Below are positions 9,495-17,719 of a stretch of DNA of 26,881 nucleotides, piece by piece. Origin of the DNA: Shewanellaceae bacterium UBA2521. GTDB lineage: Bacteria; Pseudomonadota; Gammaproteobacteria; Enterobacterales; Shewanellaceae. The notes below the pieces were generated by a model. That model saw only the letters and a list, made by a program, of their open reading frames with translations, was not told the DNA's origin and ran no database searches. Position numbers and translations under genes: made by a program. Position 1 is the stretch's first letter, and each line of letters starts with the position of its first letter. The stretch is taken from contig DDNL01000065.1 in NCBI GenBank assembly GCA_002341165.1, positions 234 through 27,114 of the forward strand, read 5' to 3'.

Positions 9495-11249
9495 TTAACC
9501 GAAAAAATCGGCTATTCTTTGGAAAAAGCGCTTCAAGAAATTTCCTTCATCATGATCGCTATCAGCAAGTAACGCTAGGCGACTTTGTACTTTACCGTAT
9601 AAAGTTTCGTCTGGAAAGAAATGATACTTATCCATTTCACCTGGCTTTTCACCTGTAAGTAGCTTAATCGCTTCATCAACATGTTTTACTTGATAAATAT
9701 GAAAGTTTTTTGTTTCAATCGCTTTTAAAATAGGTTTAGGTAAGTTTAACTGCACAACATTGGATTCAGGAATAATCACGCCATGCTCACCTGTTAAACC
9801 TCGATGACGGCAGATTTCAAAAAATCCCATAATCTTTTCATTCACACCACCGATAGCTTGCACCATACCAAATTGATCAATAGCACCTGTAACCGCTAAA
9901 CTTTGGATGATCGGCACCTCACTGATCGCTGAAATTAAAGCGCAATACTCAGCCAATGAAGCACTATCGCCATCAATTTCTTGATAAGACTGCTCAAACA
10001 CAATACTTGCATTTAAATGTAATGCTTCATCTTTACCAAAAATGCGGTAGAGACAAGCAGATAAAATCATCATACCTTTGGCATGTAAATTACCACCTAG
10101 ATCTGACTTTCTTTCAATATCCGCAACCTCTCCATCACCATAATGTACGGTTGCCGTAACGCGAGCTGGCTCGCCATAAATACAATGCACATCCTCTATC
10201 ACAGTCAGCGCATTAATTTGCCCGACTATTTGATCATTTGTTTGCAAGTGTACAAAATTATCAATAAAGTTCTCTAAAGAACGTTGCTGAGAAAACCCTC
10301 TTTGCTGTTGGTCATAACGCAATGCTTGCTCAATATGTTTAGCGTTAACCACATGAGTGTTACTAAATAAGCTAGCTTGCAAAATACATTGACGCATTTT
10401 TAAAGTAGAAAGGCTGAGTCTCTGCTGGTGGTCAACTAAAGTAGAACTATAACGCATGAGAACAGGGTAAGCATCCAAAGCCAATTCAATATCATCTGTG
10501 TAAGCTAAAGTAGCCAACCATGTATGATAAGACGATACCGTATCTTGGTGATATTTGAATTCACAATGACACTCAGTGAAAAGAGAAAAAGCTTGACTGA
10601 ATTTAGGCTCTACCGTTTGTTCATAGGAGAAGTGTTCATAATCACCTTCCAAAACAACAAGGCAGTTGATCGGTAGCGGAGGATATTTATCATTAATTTG
10701 TACATAGCCTTCAGTTAAGCTCTTAAGTAGCTTTCGCCACACAAACTGATGTTTAGCTAACTGTTCTAAAGACAAAATAACGACCGAATAAGAAAATAGC
10801 GCACCTGGAATAAACTCTGATGTATCATTTTTCTCCACAAAGCGACCAAATAAGTTAGCTTGTGTATAGAGTGTGTCAAATAAATGATAAGAAGGAGTCT
10901 GACTCACAATCACTTGCTTCTCTTTTCCGATAGGCTCTTGCTCGACCCAAAAGTATTCCGTTGAAGTCACAACTTTCTGCATCACTAACCATTGTGTTTC
11001 AAGCTCTTTAGAAGAGCTTTTTAAATAAGACTCAAGCATTTCGGAGGCGAGCAAATCATGTTCAGCCAAAACAAAAACATGTTGCTTAATCAGTTTAGTC
11101 TGTTGTTTTAATGCTAATTTTAACGCTGCAGTGAGGGTATGCTGACCCAAAAGCTTCATATGCTCTTGAGGAAGAATTAACGTTTCAGGCACATTGAATT
11201 GCGCATGAAGCTGGGATGGATGAACTGCATATTCTGACATAAAGTGCAT
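9495..11249 (-). CDS. Lon-like protease of the YcbZ/LonH type
   Basis: Cytoplasmic serine protease of the Lon S16 family, related to E. coli YcbZ. The 584 residues match YcbZ in length and in long C-terminal blocks (QINALSVIE, GEPARV, VHYGDGEVADIERKS, LGGNLHAKGMMI). The catalytic Ser is in DGDSASLAE (codon 9963-9965) and the catalytic Lys in GGVNEKIMGFF (codon 9834-9836). The N-terminal half corresponds to the AAA region, but I see no intact Walker A, as in YcbZ, so ATP dependence is doubtful. AGGA just before the ATG at 11249 favours this start over the ATG three codons later. It heads the minus-strand run and is divergent from fadR. Substrates are unknown. Confidence 0.9.
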   Translation of the reverse strand: MHFMSEYAVHPSQLHAQFNVPETLILPQEHMKLLGQHTLTAALKLALKQQTKLIKQHVFVLAEHDLLASEMLESYLKSSSKELETQWLVMQKVVTSTEYFWVEQEPIGKEKQVIVSQTPSYHLFDTLYTQANLFGRFVEKNDTSEFIPGALFSYSVVILSLEQLAKHQFVWRKLLKSLTEGYVQINDKYPPLPINCLVVLEGDYEHFSYEQTVEPKFSQAFSLFTECHCEFKYHQDTVSSYHTWLATLAYTDDIELALDAYPVLMRYSSTLVDHQQRLSLSTLKMRQCILQASLFSNTHVVNAKHIEQALRYDQQQRGFSQQRSLENFIDNFVHLQTNDQIVGQINALTVIEDVHCIYGEPARVTATVHYGDGEVADIERKSDLGGNLHAKGMMILSACLYRIFGKDEALHLNASIVFEQSYQEIDGDSASLAEYCALISAISEVPIIQSLAVTGAIDQFGMVQAIGGVNEKIMGFFEICRHRGLTGEHGVIIPESNVVQLNLPKPILKAIETKNFHIYQVKHVDEAIKLLTGEKPGEMDKYHFFPDETLYGKVQSRLALLADSDHDEGNFLKRFFQRIADFFG

Positions 11250-11545
11250 TATATCCTAAATTATGATATTTGATATTGCGTATAGCATCTCATACCGTAG
11301 CGATAACTGCCATGACTTTCATGTTATTTATACCACCTAATTGTATACTTAGCATGAGCAATTTTAGTGCCTAAGTCGCTAAAGACTAGGGTCTTTCGAG
11401 AGTATAAAAGTTAAATAGATGATAAGAAATAATTTAAAATTTTGTTTTCATGATATAAATCTAAATTTTTGAGATTAGCTATGTTTAAATGCTGATCTCT
11501 TTGATATGATAGTGTCACTTCTAAAAATCAACCAAGAGAGTACTC
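11250..11545. other. Divergent intergenic region between lonH and fadR
   Basis: About 296 bases of AT-rich DNA that must hold the promoters of both divergent genes. A perfect 6-bp inverted repeat AAAGAC/GTCTTT with a 4-base spacer lies at 11381-11396. I found no convincing FadR operator and no good -35/-10 pair for lonH. Confidence 0.6.
11505..11510 (+). promoter_or_regulatory. Possible -10 box of fadR
   Basis: TATGAT lies 36 bases upstream of the fadR ATG and matches the sigma-70 -10 consensus at five of six positions. No good -35 hexamer stands 16-18 bases upstream, so this is tentative. The fadR start has only a weak purine-rich stretch (AAGAGAG) before it. Confidence 0.35.
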
Positions 11546-12268
11546 ATGATCATTCATGCGAAAGGTCCAGCTAACTTCGCGGAAAAATACATCATTCACT
11601 CAATATGGGAAGGTCTCTACCCTCCAGGCACGGTATTACCTTCTGAACGTGAACTTTCCGATAAAATAGGCGTTACAAGAACAACGTTAAGAGAAGTATT
11701 ACAGCGGCTTGCTCGTGATGGATGGCTTACCATACAACATGGAAAGCCAACCAAGGTCAATAATTTTTGGGAAACATCTGGTTTAAATATCTTAGAAACT
11801 ATCACTGAGCTCGATCAAAAAGGTGCACCCAAATTAATTGAGCATCTTCTTGCTGCACGCAAGCATATTGGGATGATTTATTTTAAGAAAGCTATCACAC
11901 ACAACCGTCAGGCTGCTATTGACTTCATCGAAAATGTTCAGTTTTCCGATGATGCATTAGAGTTTGCTCAAGCTGATTATGCGTTACATCATAAAATGGC
12001 TTATTTATCGAATAATCCCATTTATGTATTGATCTTAAATGGCTTCCAAAAGCTTTACTTTCGTGCGGGACGTTACTTTTTTGAAAACCCGAAAGCGCGT
12101 CAAATTACAGCACAGTTCTATGCCAACTATCTTGAACTCGCTCGCGAAAATGATGCCGATCAAGTAACTCATTTGATTAAAGACTACAGCAAACACATTA
12201 CACCTTTGTGGGATGAGCTTCGTAGTAAAATTCCCTTGACAGAATTTAGTGAGCCTATCGCCTCATAA
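11546..12268 (+). CDS. fadR: Fatty acid metabolism regulator FadR
   Basis: GntR-family repressor-activator that binds long-chain acyl-CoA, represses fatty acid degradation genes and activates unsaturated fatty acid synthesis (fabA, fabB) in relatives. The 240-residue protein matches E. coli FadR in length. The winged-helix region (about residues 8-75) is almost identical to the E. coli sequence over GVTRTTLREVLQRLARDG and WLTIQHGKPTKVNNFWETSG. The C-terminal acyl-CoA-binding domain is recognisable from NPIYVLILNGFQKLYFRAGR and the following helices. Conservation of the recognition helix implies the same operator sequence as in enterobacteria. It stands alone on the plus strand, divergent from lonH, and ends at a strong terminator. 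Confidence 0.96.
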   Translation: MIIHAKGPANFAEKYIIHSIWEGLYPPGTVLPSERELSDKIGVTRTTLREVLQRLARDGWLTIQHGKPTKVNNFWETSGLNILETITELDQKGAPKLIEHLLAARKHIGMIYFKKAITHNRQAAIDFIENVQFSDDALEFAQADYALHHKMAYLSNNPIYVLILNGFQKLYFRAGRYFFENPKARQITAQFYANYLELARENDADQVTHLIKDYSKHITPLWDELRSKIPLTEFSEPIAS

Positions 12269-12331
12269 ATCAATTCGAAATAAAGTACTGAAGTAGACTT
12301 ATGAGCTGTACCTCTTCTACTTCCTTCTCAT

Positions 12332-12360
12332 AAAAAGGCAAGCTACAAGCTTGCCTTTTT
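12332..12360. terminator. Bidirectional terminator between fadR and nfeD
   Basis: Perfect 13-bp inverted repeat (AAAAAGGCAAGCT, ACA loop, AGCTTGCCTTTTT). The A and T runs flank a GC-containing stem, so it can end transcripts from both directions, which fits the convergent fadR and nfeD genes. Confidence 0.9.
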
Positions 12361-12384
12361 ATATGCTGATGTATCAACTACGCA

Positions 12385-12846
12385 TTATGAAGATGATGGA
12401 TTTATTTTTTTAACCTTCAAAATAATACCATCCATATCTATGATCTCAATTTCTTCCCCTTTTATAAGAGGCTCTTGGACTTGTATACTCCAAGTTGTAT
12501 CACCGAGTTTCAATCGATGCAAACCAATATCTAGGCTCTCTTCAAGCATAACACGTGTACCTACAATATATTTCTTACGTTGATTCAATGTCGATGTAGC
12601 ATGATCATCCTTATCGACTTTATGCTGATAAAACCACCATGAAAAACTCGTAACCAGCGAAATAAGCGTAAAACTTGTCCATTGAACTTGCCAAGACATA
12701 TCTACAACAAGCATACCAAGTCCCACAACCAAAGCTGAAAGGCCAAACCATAATATATAATAAGTTCCTGACGATAACTCTAAAATTAAAAGAACCAAGC
12801 CTACCATAAGCCAGTTCCAATAATTCATGGTATAAATAAGTTCCAT
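12385..12846 (-). CDS. NfeD-family membrane protein, partner of QmcA
   Basis: Short NfeD-like protein of 153 residues, of the type normally encoded beside SPFH/stomatin proteins (E. coli ybbK next to qmcA) and proposed to act with them in membrane organisation. It has about three hydrophobic segments in residues 8-75 and then a C-terminal OB-fold-like domain (KKYIVGTRVMLEESL...GDTTWSIQVQEPLIKGEEIEII...GIILKVKKI). The start at 12846 is supported by AAGG about seven bases upstream; a second ATG lies six codons later. It follows qmcA by 18 bases. There is no protease domain, so this is the short form. Confidence 0.88.
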   Translation of the reverse strand: MELIYTMNYWNWLMVGLVLLILELSSGTYYILWFGLSALVVGLGMLVVDMSWQVQWTSFTLISLVTSFSWWFYQHKVDKDDHATSTLNQRKKYIVGTRVMLEESLDIGLHRLKLGDTTWSIQVQEPLIKGEEIEIIDMDGIILKVKKINPSSS

Positions 12847-12864
12847 AATATTGCCTTATTTATC

Positions 12865-13788
12865 TTAATTCGTTTTAGGTGACTTGACCGATTGAAGCAC
12901 ATCTTGAATGCCTGCAATAGAGCCCATAAGACTTGATGCATCCACCGGCATCATCACCACTTTACTGTTTTCAGATTGACCTATAGCTTTCAACGCCTCT
13001 GTATAACCTTGCGCAATAAAATACTGAATAGACTGAATTTCGCCTTTCGAAATTGCCTCTGATACCATTTGTGTTGCATTCGCTTCAGCTTCAGCCGCTC
13101 TTTCTCGTGCTTCAGCTTGCAAAATAGCAGCTTGTTTCTCACCCTCAGCCTGTAAAATTTCGGATTGTTTTTGACCTTCTGCTCTGAGTATTTGTGCTTG
13201 ACGCACACCTTCTGCTTCAAGAATTTCAGCACGCTTATTTCGCTCTGCTTTCATTTGAGCATTCATTGCTTCAGTTAAATCTTTAGGAGGCTTTACATCT
13301 CTAATTTCAATACGCGTAACTTTAATGCCCCAAGGGTTTGTAGCTTGGTCAACAATACTCAATAGTTTATTATTGATCACATCTCGCTGCGACAACATAC
13401 CATCTAGCTCCATAGAGCCTAAAACTGTTCTCATATTAGTGAGCGTCAAGTTACGGATGGAGTCATCAATATAATTCACTTCATATGAAGCTTTGGCGGC
13501 ATCAAAAACTTGAATAAAGCACACCGCATCAATAGTGACATTCGCATTATCAAGAGAAATAACCTCTTGTGATGGAATATCAAGCATACGTTCCATCATA
13601 TTGATGCGACGACCAATACGATCAACAAAAGGAATGATGAAGTTAATACCTGGCTTTAACGTTGCTGTATAACGACCGAAACGCTCAACCGTCCATTCAA
13701 ATCCTTGTGGCACCGTCTTCACTGCTAAGGAAATAAAGACCATAGCAACGAAGAGAAATAAACCAATTACAATAAGATTATTTAACAT
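12865..13788 (-). CDS. qmcA: SPFH/stomatin-family protein QmcA
   Basis: Membrane-anchored SPFH protein that forms oligomeric assemblies in the inner membrane. The 307-residue product has one N-terminal membrane segment (about residues 5-24). The SPFH domain follows (TVPQGFEWTVERFGRYTATL, PFVDRIGRRINMMERMLDIP). An alanine/glutamate-rich coiled coil with repeated units of the form ILxAEGxKQ spans about residues 190-240, and the C-terminus resembles E. coli QmcA (IQYFIAQGYTEALKAIG). It is the first gene of the qmcA-nfeD operon; GGGA stands seven bases before the ATG and a promoter lies just upstream. Confidence 0.93.
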   Translation of the reverse strand: MLNNLIVIGLFLFVAMVFISLAVKTVPQGFEWTVERFGRYTATLKPGINFIIPFVDRIGRRINMMERMLDIPSQEVISLDNANVTIDAVCFIQVFDAAKASYEVNYIDDSIRNLTLTNMRTVLGSMELDGMLSQRDVINNKLLSIVDQATNPWGIKVTRIEIRDVKPPKDLTEAMNAQMKAERNKRAEILEAEGVRQAQILRAEGQKQSEILQAEGEKQAAILQAEARERAAEAEANATQMVSEAISKGEIQSIQYFIAQGYTEALKAIGQSENSKVVMMPVDASSLMGSIAGIQDVLQSVKSPKTN

Positions 13789-13823
13789 AATATATTCCCG
13801 TTTATTATTAGTATGACTAATTC

Positions 13824-13851
13824 ATCTTAAATTAGTTGTCTTAATTGTCAA
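13824..13851 (-). promoter_or_regulatory. Sigma-70-type promoter of qmcA-nfeD
   Basis: On the minus strand TTGACA (13851 to 13846, perfect -35) is followed after 16 bases by TAAGAT (13829 to 13824, four of six to the -10 consensus). It ends 35 bases before the qmcA ATG. The same bases read TTGTCA on the plus strand, so a divergent promoter for the Sel1 gene may overlap it, but no good plus-strand -10 is seen. Confidence 0.55.
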
Positions 13852-13903
13852 TCGTTACTTCATCCGGATTCTATTTCAAATCAAGCAAAAAACAGGATAA
13901 AAC

Positions 13904-13951
13904 ATGTCTATCAAGCTAAAATTAAAAACTATCTACGATCTTAACTCTTAA
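13904..13951 (+). CDS. Possible 15-codon leader ORF ahead of the Sel1-repeat gene
   Basis: ATG at 13904 is preceded by AGGA with a 6-base spacer, better than anything before the Sel1 gene itself. The reading frame encodes MSIKLKLKTIYDLNS and stops four bases before the ATG of the next gene, in a different frame. This geometry suggests translational coupling, with ribosomes ending here restarting at 13956. No homology is recognised. Confidence 0.35.
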   Translation: MSIKLKLKTIYDLNS

Positions 13952-13955
13952 ACTT

Positions 13956-14615
13956 ATGACAACTCAAAAAAATACACTCCACCTTCTCAAATTCATGCTT
14001 TGCATGATATGCTTCTGTGTTTGTGTACAAAGCTTTTCAAAGACACATTCATCAATTAAACAAAAACGAGCCGAAGCCCTCTATAATCAAGCCGTTACTG
14101 CAATGCGTAGTCAAAAAAATGCTCAAGCTATTAAATTATTAACCCAAGCAGGAGAGCTCGGCCATATTGATGCACAAAATGATTTAGGTTTATTATATCA
14201 ATCAGGAATGATGGTACCTCAAGATTATAAGCGTGCTATGCAATGGTATAAAAAAGCCGCATCGAAGAACTACATTCCCGCTATGTTTAATATTGGACTG
14301 ATGTATCATAAAGGTTTAGGCGTATCACAAGACTACAAGCGTGCACGTATCTGGTTTTTGCGTGCTGCAAAGCTCAATGATGCCGACGCACAATATAATT
14401 TAGGGGTCATGCATCATCAGGGGCTAGGCGTAAAAATGAATCATAAAGAGGCTTATATTTGGTTTTCACTTTCGGCTATCAATGGTTCGAAAAAAGGCCT
14501 AGATGCTAGAGATCGCGTCGCTGTCGACCTTGACTTAAAAACTATTGCTGAAGCTGATAAAACAACAAAAGCGCAATATGATGAGTTTTTACTCAACCAA
14601 AAAAAGCTGAAATAG
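13956..14615 (+). CDS. Secreted Sel1/TPR-like repeat protein
   Basis: Probable periplasmic or secreted scaffold protein of 219 residues; Sel1 repeats usually mediate protein-protein contacts. The N-terminus is a signal peptide (basic start, hydrophobic core LLKFMLCMICFCVCV, likely cleavage near QSFS/K). A degenerate first TPR-like unit (ALYNQAVTAMRSQKNAQAIK) is followed by three canonical Sel1 repeats of 36 residues with the typical G.LYQ/G.MYH and A..WY/A..WF pattern (DAQNDLGLLYQSG, PAMFNIGLMYHKGLGV, DAQYNLGVMHHQGLGV). A charged tail ends the protein. There is no Shine-Dalgarno sequence directly before the ATG; expression may depend on the short upstream ORF. The partner is unknown. It is divergent from qmcA. 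Confidence 0.85.
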   Translation: MTTQKNTLHLLKFMLCMICFCVCVQSFSKTHSSIKQKRAEALYNQAVTAMRSQKNAQAIKLLTQAGELGHIDAQNDLGLLYQSGMMVPQDYKRAMQWYKKAASKNYIPAMFNIGLMYHKGLGVSQDYKRARIWFLRAAKLNDADAQYNLGVMHHQGLGVKMNHKEAYIWFSLSAINGSKKGLDARDRVAVDLDLKTIAEADKTTKAQYDEFLLNQKKLK

Positions 14616-15016
14616 CCGCATCACGACTCTAAATGCTCTTTTTAAGATGTAAATTTTATTTTTTGCATAATAAGTAAAATTTACATCTTGCTATTTATAA
14701 CTCATTTTATTAACATGGCTCAGAGCTTCATAGTTTTGATGGTAAGATAAATCAGAAACGTTATGCTTTTTTCTTTATAAATCAAGAATAAAAAAGAATA
14801 AATTTTTTTTGTGACTCAAGTTTTTAAAGTTGATTTAAGAATTAAAGTTCACAATCACATACTTGATAAATATTGAATTGAAAGAAATCAAACCATTCTG
14901 CTTTATTCACGTATCCACTCAAAATAGTGACGCGATATAAAACAAGTGTAAATCAGACTCATGCTCAACCTACAAAGACTTATATGGATTTAAAAAAGTT
15001 TTAATCAGGGAAATAA
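14616..15016. other. Non-coding AT-rich spacer upstream of the amino-acid transporter
   Basis: About 400 bases without a supported gene. It contains the long inverted repeat at 14644-14689 and a TATAAA at 14936-14941 without a matching -35. It probably carries the transporter's promoter and leader; I see no recognisable riboswitch. Confidence 0.5.
14644..14689. terminator. Long inverted repeat after the Sel1 gene, possible terminator
   Basis: Perfect 15-bp arms (14644-14658 AAGATGTAAATTTTA and 14675-14689) separated by 16 bases, 28 bases after the Sel1 stop. The stem is AT-rich and no T-run follows, so it may be a weak terminator or an mRNA-stabilising 3' hairpin. Confidence 0.5.
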
Positions 15017-15085
15017 ATGAATCGAACATTTAAGCACGACGCAAGCTTAATGTGTTCAAGGCTAGCTCATGTGTTCTCACGCTGA
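15017..15085 (+). CDS. Possible 22-codon leader ORF upstream of the transporter
   Basis: ATG at 15017 has AGGG six bases upstream, a good ribosome binding site. It encodes MNRTFKHDASLMCSRLAHVF followed by SR and stops at 15085, 37 bases before the transporter's ATG. It may be a regulatory leader peptide for an amino-acid transporter, but no run of one amino acid and no attenuator hairpin are evident. Confidence 0.35.
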   Translation: MNRTFKHDASLMCSRLAHVFSR

Positions 15086-15122
15086 TTTGCACAAATTTTC
15101 AACACGATATGATGGAGTTCTT

Positions 15123-16376
15123 ATGAGCCAATATCAAGAAACATTACATTTAGAAAAAGTTGAAACTGAACAAAATTGGACACAACACGATACAAGCTGG
15201 TTACTAAGTTTATTTGGCACGGCAGTGGGTGCTGGTATTTTATTTCTTCCTGTGAATTTAGGTATTGGAGGTTTCTGGCCTCTCATTTTTCTTTCTATTT
15301 TGACTTACCCTATCACCTTCATTACGCACAGAAGCTTAGCACGCTTTATGCTCTCTTCTAAAAAAAATCATGCTGATTTTACTGATGTTGTAGGTGAGCA
15401 CTTTGGTACCAAAGCCGGCCATCTTATATCGACACTTTACTTTTTATCTATCTTTCCTATTTTACTTATCTATGGTGTAGGCATTACCAATACTGTTGAC
15501 AGTTTTATCGTACATCAACTTGGTCTCGCATCACCACCAAGAGCGATATTATCCTTTTGCCTTATCTTTGGTTTTATGACGTTAATTTTATGCGGCGAAA
15601 AAATGGTTTTGCGTACTTTTGCCGCTATGGTTTATCCTCTAACAGCTATCTTAGGTCTTCTATCTTTCTACCTCATTCCAAACTGGAAGTTACCTAACAT
15701 AGATTATCCAAGTATGGGAGATTTTTTACACACAACTTGGCTCGCCGTACCTGTAATTATTTTTTCTTTTAGTCATGCCGCTGTAATTTCTACTTTTGTT
15801 CAAGCACAAAAGCGCCAGTATCCTGATCAAGCTACTGCAAAATCAGAACTGATTCTCAGAAATACCAATGCACTACTTGTAAGCTTTGTTTTGCTCTTTG
15901 TGTTTTCTTGTGTTTTCTCTCTCTCTCCAGAACAGCTCATTGAAGCCAAAGCACAAAATGTCTCCGTTCTATCTTATCTCGCTAATATCACAGATAATCC
16001 CTTTATTGAGACATTAGGGCCTTTTATTGCATTTATTGCTATTACTTCCTCATTTTTAGGCCATTTCTTAGGTGCCAGAGAGAGCTTCAATGGCTTATGG
16101 TGTAAGTTCAGCCCTAAAACAGAAAAGTATGCTGATAACATAGGTATTGTATGTATGTTCTTCGTTATCTGGTTCGCAGCTATATTGAATCCAAGTATTC
16201 TAGGTCTTATGGAGACTTTATCAGGTCCGGTTATTGCCATGATATTGTGTGTCATGCCTGTTATTGCTATCTATAAAGTCGAGCAGCTTAAAACCTATAG
16301 GAATAAAAAGAGTACTTTCTTCACATTCTTTATAGGTGTCCTTGCCGTATCTGCGCTACTTTTCTCCCGTATATAA
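15123..16376 (+). CDS. HAAAP-family amino-acid transporter (serine/threonine type, SdaC/TdcC-like)
   Basis: Inner-membrane proton-coupled amino-acid importer of the hydroxy and aromatic amino-acid permease family; by motif closest to the SdaC/TdcC/YhaO group, so serine or threonine is the best guess. The 417-residue product has about eleven hydrophobic segments. Near the N-terminus it has LSLFGTAVGAGILFLPVNLG, the expected first-helix motif, and later SSFLGHFLGARESFNGL, characteristic of the family. I chose ATG 15123 because GGAG stands five bases upstream and the product begins in the family's usual way; an in-frame ATG at 15069 would add 18 unsupported residues. It is followed at once by a terminator, so it is monocistronic. 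Confidence 0.88.
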   Translation: MSQYQETLHLEKVETEQNWTQHDTSWLLSLFGTAVGAGILFLPVNLGIGGFWPLIFLSILTYPITFITHRSLARFMLSSKKNHADFTDVVGEHFGTKAGHLISTLYFLSIFPILLIYGVGITNTVDSFIVHQLGLASPPRAILSFCLIFGFMTLILCGEKMVLRTFAAMVYPLTAILGLLSFYLIPNWKLPNIDYPSMGDFLHTTWLAVPVIIFSFSHAAVISTFVQAQKRQYPDQATAKSELILRNTNALLVSFVLLFVFSCVFSLSPEQLIEAKAQNVSVLSYLANITDNPFIETLGPFIAFIAITSSFLGHFLGARESFNGLWCKFSPKTEKYADNIGIVCMFFVIWFAAILNPSILGLMETLSGPVIAMILCVMPVIAIYKVEQLKTYRNKKSTFFTFFIGVLAVSALLFSRI

Positions 16377-16392
16377 CCATGATATAATATCT

Positions 16393-16423
16393 AAAAAGTG
16401 AGCTTTCAACTGCTCACTTTTTT
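16393..16423 (+). terminator. Intrinsic terminator of the transporter gene
   Basis: Stem AAAAAGTGAGC / GCTCACTTTTT with an 8-base loop and six T residues, starting 17 bases after the transporter stop. The A-tract on the other side means it could also act on minus-strand transcripts. Confidence 0.85.
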
Positions 16424-16748
16424 AGTCGGTACACCTTAATAAATCATCTCTCCAGCTTATAAAAGGTCGGTAAAATATAAGCTTTTATGCCGTATTTACT
16501 GTACTCCAAAATGATTGAATAATACTTAATCTGTGTTGGTTTCTAGAGCTCCGTACTTCGATAGAACACCTGATCTGCTGATCAATGAGAGTTCTCAAAT
16601 TCATATAAAAATCAATCAACTCTAATAAAATATCTTCCCGTTCTATCATTTATCTGTCTAACTAACATATTAAGAACGAAAAAATGCTTTATTTACTCAT
16701 AACAAGGTGCATATTTTATGTGAGCAAGAGTTTAAAGAAGGCTTAAAC

Positions 16749-16925
16749 ATGCTATCGAGTCAAACACCAAAGACTTCCTCTATAACGACAAAAAAAATAC
16801 AGTGTCCGTCAAGATGCACTCCTATTATGAAGATGATTTTTAAACATTTTCACAGTAAAACTTATTTTTTCATCCAAAGTATTGAGGATGTAATATATAA
16901 ACAGCGAACACTTTTCTACTTTTAG
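16749..16925 (+). CDS. Hypothetical 58-residue protein
   Basis: I do not recognise it. It begins MLSSQTPKTSSITTKK and has two cysteines four apart (CPSRC) and a basic, aromatic C-terminal half (HFHSKTYFFIQSIEDVIYKQ). AAGG stands seven bases before ATG 16749, making it the best-supported ORF in the gene-poor region; an in-frame ATG at 16707 has no such site. A hairpin lies 30 bases after its stop. It could be spurious. Confidence 0.3.
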   Translation: MLSSQTPKTSSITTKKIQCPSRCTPIMKMIFKHFHSKTYFFIQSIEDVIYKQRTLFYF

Positions 16926-16954
16926 TTTCTCTCTACTTAAGCTATAAATTGAGA

Positions 16955-16983
16955 ATACATGATAGATTTTTTAAATCATGTAT
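16955..16983. repeat. Inverted repeat downstream of the small ORF
   Basis: Perfect 9-bp arms ATACATGAT / ATCATGTAT with an 11-base spacer containing six T residues. It could end the small transcript or be an operator; no T-run follows the stem. Confidence 0.4.
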
Positions 16984-17524
16984 GTATATCAACTCAATGC
17001 ATATTTATATTTCTTCTTGAAAGAGCATTTGCTCTTGGAACGAGTCATTCAATTATTGAGTCACAATTCAATACACAAAAGTATCATTCAAGGGTAAACA
17101 TAATCATAATTACAGCATATCACTCACTGCATTTATTTTTATTATAGATAAGTAATTCTTAACGTGAAAAGTCCTTATTTTACATCCTCACCGAGCAACA
17201 GTTTTATATAAATTAATGCATAATAAACAAGACTTTAATTATTTCATGATGTAGTTCTTTCATAACATCTCACATATCAAACATGCGTACCTCAAACACA
17301 TTTATTTTTTATATTTTATCGACCATGGAAATCATAAAATTTGATGATGAAAGAAATAATCAAATCATCTAACAGAATTTTTTGAAGTCATTATTATATT
17401 TTGTGGGTTTATTTAAATTTAATTTGTACTATGATTTTTTTATAAATCAGCTTTACAACTATACAAACTCTTCTCATCAGCCATATATCAGGCGAACTAT
17501 CTGATAATCTTTATTTTTTACATC

Positions 17525-17541
17525 TGTGCATGCCATGCACA
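17525..17541. repeat. Short palindrome TGTGCAT-GCC-ATGCACA
   Basis: Perfect 7-bp inverted repeat with a 3-base centre in otherwise AT-rich non-coding DNA. It could be a regulator's operator, but no gene start is near. Confidence 0.35.
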
Positions 17542-17697
17542 TATCTCTCTATCACAACGATATCAATACTCTATAAAATCTATTTTTTTGCGTTCTATAC
17601 ACATCAATCGCATTTGCCGTTAGATCATAATCCATGAGGATATATCGCAGTATGAAGCGCACTGCAAACAGCTTTATACGCCTCAAGACTCCCTTAA

Positions 17698-17719
17698 GTT
17701 TGCCTTAGGTTTGCCTTAC
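17698..17719. repeat. 11-bp tandem duplication
   Basis: GTTTGCCTTAG is followed directly by GTTTGCCTTAC. It lies in a patch that is GC-richer than its surroundings; no coding frame is supported. Confidence 0.45.

Noticed and set aside
9495..11249. Reading the protease as a classical ATP-dependent LonA or LonB
   Set aside because: There is no Walker A, no LonA N-terminal domain and no membrane segment of LonB; length and blocks match YcbZ.
15069..15122. ATG at 15069 as start of the amino-acid transporter
   Set aside because: It lacks a ribosome site, adds residues not typical of the family and overlaps the 22-codon leader ORF; ATG 15123 has GGAG at the right distance.
16959..17147. 62-residue ORF starting MIDFLNHVCIST
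   Set aside because: Its start lies inside an inverted repeat, there is no clear ribosome site, and the composition is that of random AT-rich DNA.
17640..17710. Possible tRNA or small peptide in the GC-richer patch
   Set aside because: No cloverleaf or TTCGA-type arm could be drawn, and the short frame starting MRIYRSMKRT has no well-placed ribosome site.
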